Below, one piece after another: positions 5,575 through 8,405 of a DNA stretch of 8,405 nt. This DNA is from UBA4416 sp046345275. Lineage in GTDB: Bacteria > Bacteroidota > Bacteroidia > B-17B0 > Aurantibacillaceae. Positions within the stretch are counted from its first letter, which is position 1. The number at the start of each line of letters is the position of its first letter. The position numbers and the translations under genes were made by a program. The DNA lies in NCBI GenBank assembly GCA_046345275.1, contig JBKDJY010000126.1, positions 1 through 8,405 on the forward strand, read 5' to 3'. The notes beneath the pieces were generated by a model. It made no database searches. It saw nothing but the letters and a program-made list of their open reading frames with translations, and was not told the DNA's origin.

Positions 5575-5706
5575 TGCAAACAGCACCTACCCAAAAGGCG
5601 GGGTTTCGTGTTCCAAAGACAGTTTTGTGGTTAATCAAACATTAGTTTTTCAAATCAAGTTTTGTGGCAAAAGTCCCGCCCTTCGGGTAGCCGCAAAACG
5701 TTATGA
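5575..5706 (+). other. attC site of cassette F, short class (132 bp), last site of the array
   Basis: The R'' box is TGCAAAC (5575..5581), one base off the TGCTAAC expected from the cassette start GTTAGCA (4750..4756). The R' box is GTTATGA (5700..5706). The arms 5587..5602 and 5675..5690 pair at 14 of 16 positions, both exceptions being A opposite C (A5593/C5684 and A5596/C5681). No further attC follows in the window, so this is its right-hand end. Confidence 0.85.
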
Positions 5707-5939
5707 GAAACCGTTGCGCGAGCAGCGGCCTAAAAGCAAAGAGCGGAAATGGCACATCAACTTCACCATATTCATCGGGCGAGAGAGCCAGATTTCAATG
5801 TATGAATTAGTAAAACCATTACTGGTCATGCAATTGCTTTCTTTTAATAGAAGGTGCCTAAACATATTGAGTTTGTGATAGACAAATTGTCCATCGAGTC
5901 GTTCACAAATCAGAACAATTTCGGTGGACAACAAATCAA
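5707..5939. other. Spacer between array end and metalloprotease gene
   Basis: I see no convincing gene in these 233 bases. A 35-codon frame begins at ATG 5703 inside the last R' box, and other short frames exist, none protein-like. TTTGT (5872..5876) and ACAAA (5882..5886) form a small inverted repeat, and TTGTCCA (5887..5893) is repeated inverted as TGGACAA (5925..5931) in front of the next start. TGAGTTTG (5868..5875) is one base off TAnnTTTG but has no good -33 partner. The stretch probably holds the leader, and perhaps the promoter, of the next gene. Confidence 0.4.
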
Positions 5940-8405
5940 ATGAATACAAATGATATAAAAATCAATACTGAGCCAGATGCATATGTAAACACTTCAGTCA
6001 GGAAACTTACTTTTCCTTTTTTCAGCTTGCGATTCAAGGTAATTTTATTCGCGGTTGTGACAATCTTAGCACCGAGCAGGATTCTGTCACAAACATCATG
6101 CGAAGTGGAGCCATCCACAGAGTTCCAGATGTTGGGAGGAGGTGGTGGCAACAGTAATCCTGAATGTGGCGATTTCATGAACTACATTCCCGATTCTCAC
6201 ACTCAAATGAAGTTCCTGAAAGTAAATGTTCATTTCATGCAAACAGAAGATGTGTTTAACCCAATGAACTTCGCGTCCAATTGGGATGGAGTCTATGCGG
6301 GTAGCGCTATGAATGGTGACGCATTCGCCAATTTGGTAATTAACACCGCGAATCAGCGCCTTTCTGCCAATCATGAACAAACGATGCCTCCGGGTAACAA
6401 CACTCCAGTAATAGACCGCAAGTACCAATATGTTCTCAAAGGAGTCTATTATCACGCAAGCAATACGTATTGGAACAACACCAACCCAACAATTCTTCGT
6501 AACCAATTTGGAGTGAATGTCGGTGAAGAGTTGAACATTTTCTTCGTCAGTCATCCAATCAATGGCGGGGGTATATCCGGGGGAAAATCATTCTACTCGG
6601 GTGACAGAGCGTGCACCGTTATTGGTGCATGGAATGCCTGGCAACTGGGCGATACAGATTGTTACTGGCTGGCAGCCTATGAAGTAATGCACGAGACCGG
6701 GCATAGCTTATCTCTAAGACATCCGCACAGGTTTGATTCGGGGCCATGCGATAACAACTGGGATGATTTCTGCACAGACACTCCAACCAGAGGCTATGTA
6801 ATTCAGAATTTTGGAATTGACCCTTGCTGCGGTTCAACAGTGATTACACCGCAATGCTGCAACAACATGATGAATTATTCGGCAGATGACCCGATTACAC
6901 CACAGCAACTGGCCCGTGTTCACTACACCTTAACTCATGACATGATTGAGTATTTGGACAAGGATACTTATTGTTACAACGACCCGGCACAAATTGAAAC
7001 CATTGGCTCAACTGAGAATTTGATATGGAACAACATTCGAATACTTCGAGGTGATTTGATATTGGAATCCGGAGCGAAACTCACCATAAGGTGTACCGTT
7101 TTTATGCCTGAGAAGGCAAAGATTATTGTTAAACCCGGTGCACGCTTGACAATAGATGGAGGCACCATTACTCACAGATGCGGTGCTTTATGGGAAGGCA
7201 TCGAAGTGTGGGGCAACGCTAATCTGCCGCAAACCTTGGCCAATCAGGGATATGTGTTGATGATCAACAACGCGACAATCGAATATGCCCGCACGGCCAT
7301 ACGCACCATTAAGAACACCGGTCCAACGCACTACTCCACCCTGGATTGGTCTAAGACAGGGGGTATCGTAAGATGCTCAAATTCATATTTCATCAATAAT
7401 TTGAAAGGAGTCGAGTTCATGTCTTACCACAACAAGAACTCCCAGAACCAACAGATCAACAACACATCGTATTTTTTCAATTGCCTGTTTGAAACCAATT
7501 CCGTTACCAATTTTGGTGGCCTCACCTCTACTGCGGGCATCACCATGTGGGATGTAAACGGCATCCGTATTTATGGTTGTACCATGGATTATTTGGTTCC
7601 TGTGGAATCAGTTTCTGAGAGAGGTAATGGAATCGTATCTTCAAAATCCACCTTTCGTGTGCAGGATTTGGGTACCGATCGTTGTGTTTTTCAGAATCTG
7701 AACCGCGCTATTGACGCCTCCGGGCCTATGAAGGGTTTCTATCCTTACATAGACCATGCGCAGTTCATCAACAACCGTGGTGGCGTGCTCCTTACGGGCT
7801 TTGGGCTGAGCCAAATCACGCGCAACGATTTCACCTTTGTAGAGATTGACGAGCCGGGAGATGTGGCCACCTATGGCGTTTACCTGCAAGAGTGTCAGGG
7901 CTACAAAGTAGAAGAAAACTACTTTGATGGCGCTGATGGCATAATGACATTTGGAGTAGCTGTGAACAACAGCGGCAATCATGTCACTGAGATTTACAAA
8001 AACTACTTCACCAACCTGCATGCTGCGAGCATGGTGTATCAGGACAATCGTAAGGAATTGGGGCAGTTTCAACCGGGTCTTCAATGGCTGTGCAATGAAT
8101 ATGGCACTTCCGATGGCAACAACGGCAACACGTATCAGATAGGAGTGTGGGGTGAAATGGTGCCAGGTGTACCATCTTCACAGGGCTTTTATCAGGGCAC
8201 TAATCCGAATGTAAGTGCGGGTAACAAGTTTTGGCCGGACTGTACCCCCAATCCCAACGACCCTGGTGAATATCCCAATGAACGTGAACTGAAATTATTG
8301 GAACAGATGCAGGGCAGCTACTATGATTATGTGCATGATGCTACGGCAGAGTCCAAACCCGAATGCCGCACACCGGGTATTGGGCTTATATATACTATGC
8401 AGAAT
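5940..8405 (+). CDS. Secreted M43-type metalloprotease with beta-helix region (3' end beyond window)
   Basis: The frame is open from ATG 5940 to the window edge (822 codons, no stop), so it is partial. Residues 1-33 form a long N-terminal region, followed by a hydrophobic signal segment (34-49) and probable cleavage near ILSQT. The catalytic motif is HETGHSLSLRH: zinc ligands H251, H255, H261 and general base E252. A Cys/Asp-rich stretch ending FCTDTPTRG and a Met-turn CCNNMMNYS (M310/M311) fit family M43 (pappalysin/cytophagalysin type) metzincins, which cleave proteins outside the cell. S258 replaces the glycine usual in the metzincin motif. From about residue 355 onwards, repeated short N/T/G-rich beta segments (for example GDLILESGAKLTI) suggest a right-handed beta-helix. 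A type IX sorting domain might follow beyond the window. It is visibly richer in G+C than the cassette genes and probably resident. A TTG at residue 30 would give a shorter signal peptide. Confidence 0.85.
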   Translation, partial: MNTNDIKINTEPDAYVNTSVRKLTFPFFSLRFKVILFAVVTILAPSRILSQTSCEVEPSTEFQMLGGGGGNSNPECGDFMNYIPDSHTQMKFLKVNVHFMQTEDVFNPMNFASNWDGVYAGSAMNGDAFANLVINTANQRLSANHEQTMPPGNNTPVIDRKYQYVLKGVYYHASNTYWNNTNPTILRNQFGVNVGEELNIFFVSHPINGGGISGGKSFYSGDRACTVIGAWNAWQLGDTDCYWLAAYEVMHETGHSLSLRHPHRFDSGPCDNNWDDFCTDTPTRGYVIQNFGIDPCCGSTVITPQCCNNMMNYSADDPITPQQLARVHYTLTHDMIEYLDKDTYCYNDPAQIETIGSTENLIWNNIRILRGDLILESGAKLTIRCTVFMPEKAKIIVKPGARLTIDGGTITHRCGALWEGIEVWGNANLPQTLANQGYVLMINNATIEYARTAIRTIKNTGPTHYSTLDWSKTGGIVRCSNSYFINNLKGVEFMSYHNKNSQNQQINNTSYFFNCLFETNSVTNFGGLTSTAGITMWDVNGIRIYGCTMDYLVPVESVSERGNGIVSSKSTFRVQDLGTDRCVFQNLNRAIDASGPMKGFYPYIDHAQFINNRGGVLLTGFGLSQITRNDFTFVEIDEPGDVATYGVYLQECQGYKVEENYFDGADGIMTFGVAVNNSGNHVTEIYKNYFTNLHAASMVYQDNRKELGQFQPGLQWLCNEYGTSDGNNGNTYQIGVWGEMVPGVPSSQGFYQGTNPNVSAGNKFWPDCTPNPNDPGEYPNERELKLLEQMQGSYYDYVHDATAESKPECRTPGIGLIYTMQN

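Larger units (their letters stand above)
139..5700 (+). mobile_element. Integron-type gene cassette array (six cassettes, no integrase in window)
   Basis: Six head-to-tail cassettes are bounded by cuts expected between G and T of each GTTA-type R' box: A 139..636, B 637..1509, C 1510..2963, D 2964..3608, E 3609..4750, F 4751..5700. Each ends in an attC-like palindromic site (R'' box, left arm, variable centre, right arm, AAAAC, R' box). The R'' box of each cassette is the reverse complement of the R' box at its own start, which is the known signature of excision as a circle and insertion by an integron integrase. All convincing genes read left to right, the normal cassette orientation. No tyrosine recombinase or attI is visible, so this is either a CALIN or the distal part of an integron whose integrase lies further left. 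Cassette nature is seen directly; mobility is inferred. Confidence 0.88.

Noticed and set aside
469..5706. Palindromic sites read as transcription terminators or as IS terminal repeats
   Set aside because: The stems are not followed by T-runs, they end in a conserved AAAAC-GTTA core, and no transposase or target duplication is present. The end/start matching per cassette fits integron sites better, though read-through attenuation is not excluded.
1..5706. CRISPR array
   Set aside because: The repeats are 132-179 bp, imperfect, palindromic and spaced by gene-sized segments; there are no short regular spacers and no cas genes.
4625..5706. Promoters inside the short-class attC sites
   Set aside because: Sequences such as TAGTTTTT in attC F resemble only part of TAnnTTTG, lack a well-spaced -33 box, and are not shared among the three short sites.
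5555..5878. 107-codon + strand frame overlapping the transporter stop
   Set aside because: Its first half is attC F and its second half lies in the spacer without protein-like character; the STTANST..AAKRY pattern is just translated attC ends, as also seen in 1283..1525.
5936..8084. Several - strand frames opposite the metalloprotease
   Set aside because: The + strand frame is continuous for 822 codons with clear catalytic motifs; the reverse frames are shadows.

Overview
The window looks like a chromosomal segment of a member of the Bacteroidota. The coding sequence of the left two thirds is AT-rich, start codons follow A/T-rich stretches instead of strong Shine-Dalgarno sites, promoter-like sites fit the Bacteroidota form TTTG-N18/19-TAnnTTTG, one small gene carries a lipobox, and the right third is a secreted M43-type metalloprotease with a beta-helix-like C-terminal region, an architecture common in this phylum.

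The dominant content, about 139..5700, is an array of six integron-type gene cassettes with no integrase in the window, i.e. a CALIN-like cluster (attC sites lacking an integrase) or the distal end of an integron whose integrase lies left of position 1. Six complete attC sites end at R' boxes starting at 636, 1509, 2963, 3608, 4750 and 5700, each preceded by AAAAC. An orphan right half-site (75..144) stands at the left edge. The sites form two classes: three of exactly 132 bp and three of 174-179 bp. For each cassette the R'' box at its end is the reverse complement of the R' box at its own start (five exact, one with a single mismatch), and the pairing runs about 8 nt beyond the core. This is the expected trace of circular cassettes integrated one by one.

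Cassettes from left to right: A (139..636), a probably frameshifted gene; B (637..1509), a 237-residue lipoprotein of unknown role; C (1510..2963), a 412-residue exported protein of unknown role; D (2964..3608), a 102-residue protein with a competing antisense reading frame; E (3609..4750), a 355-residue protein with two CxxC modules whose C-terminus is encoded by its attC; F (4751..5700), a TauE/SafE-type (TSUP) membrane transporter. Apart from the doubtful antisense frame, all genes point the same way. They do not form an obvious pathway, as is usual for cassette cargo.

Two features of the sites stand out. Almost every mismatch in the main stems is A opposite C on the + strand, which becomes a G.T wobble on the - strand, so the - strand should fold better. 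The three long sites also each carry a Bacteroidota-type promoter whose -33 box lies in the inner stem and which points into the next cassette.

The array ends at 5706. A 233-base spacer without a convincing gene follows, then the metalloprotease from 5940 to the window end (open at the right edge), which is visibly richer in G+C and is probably the resident chromosome.
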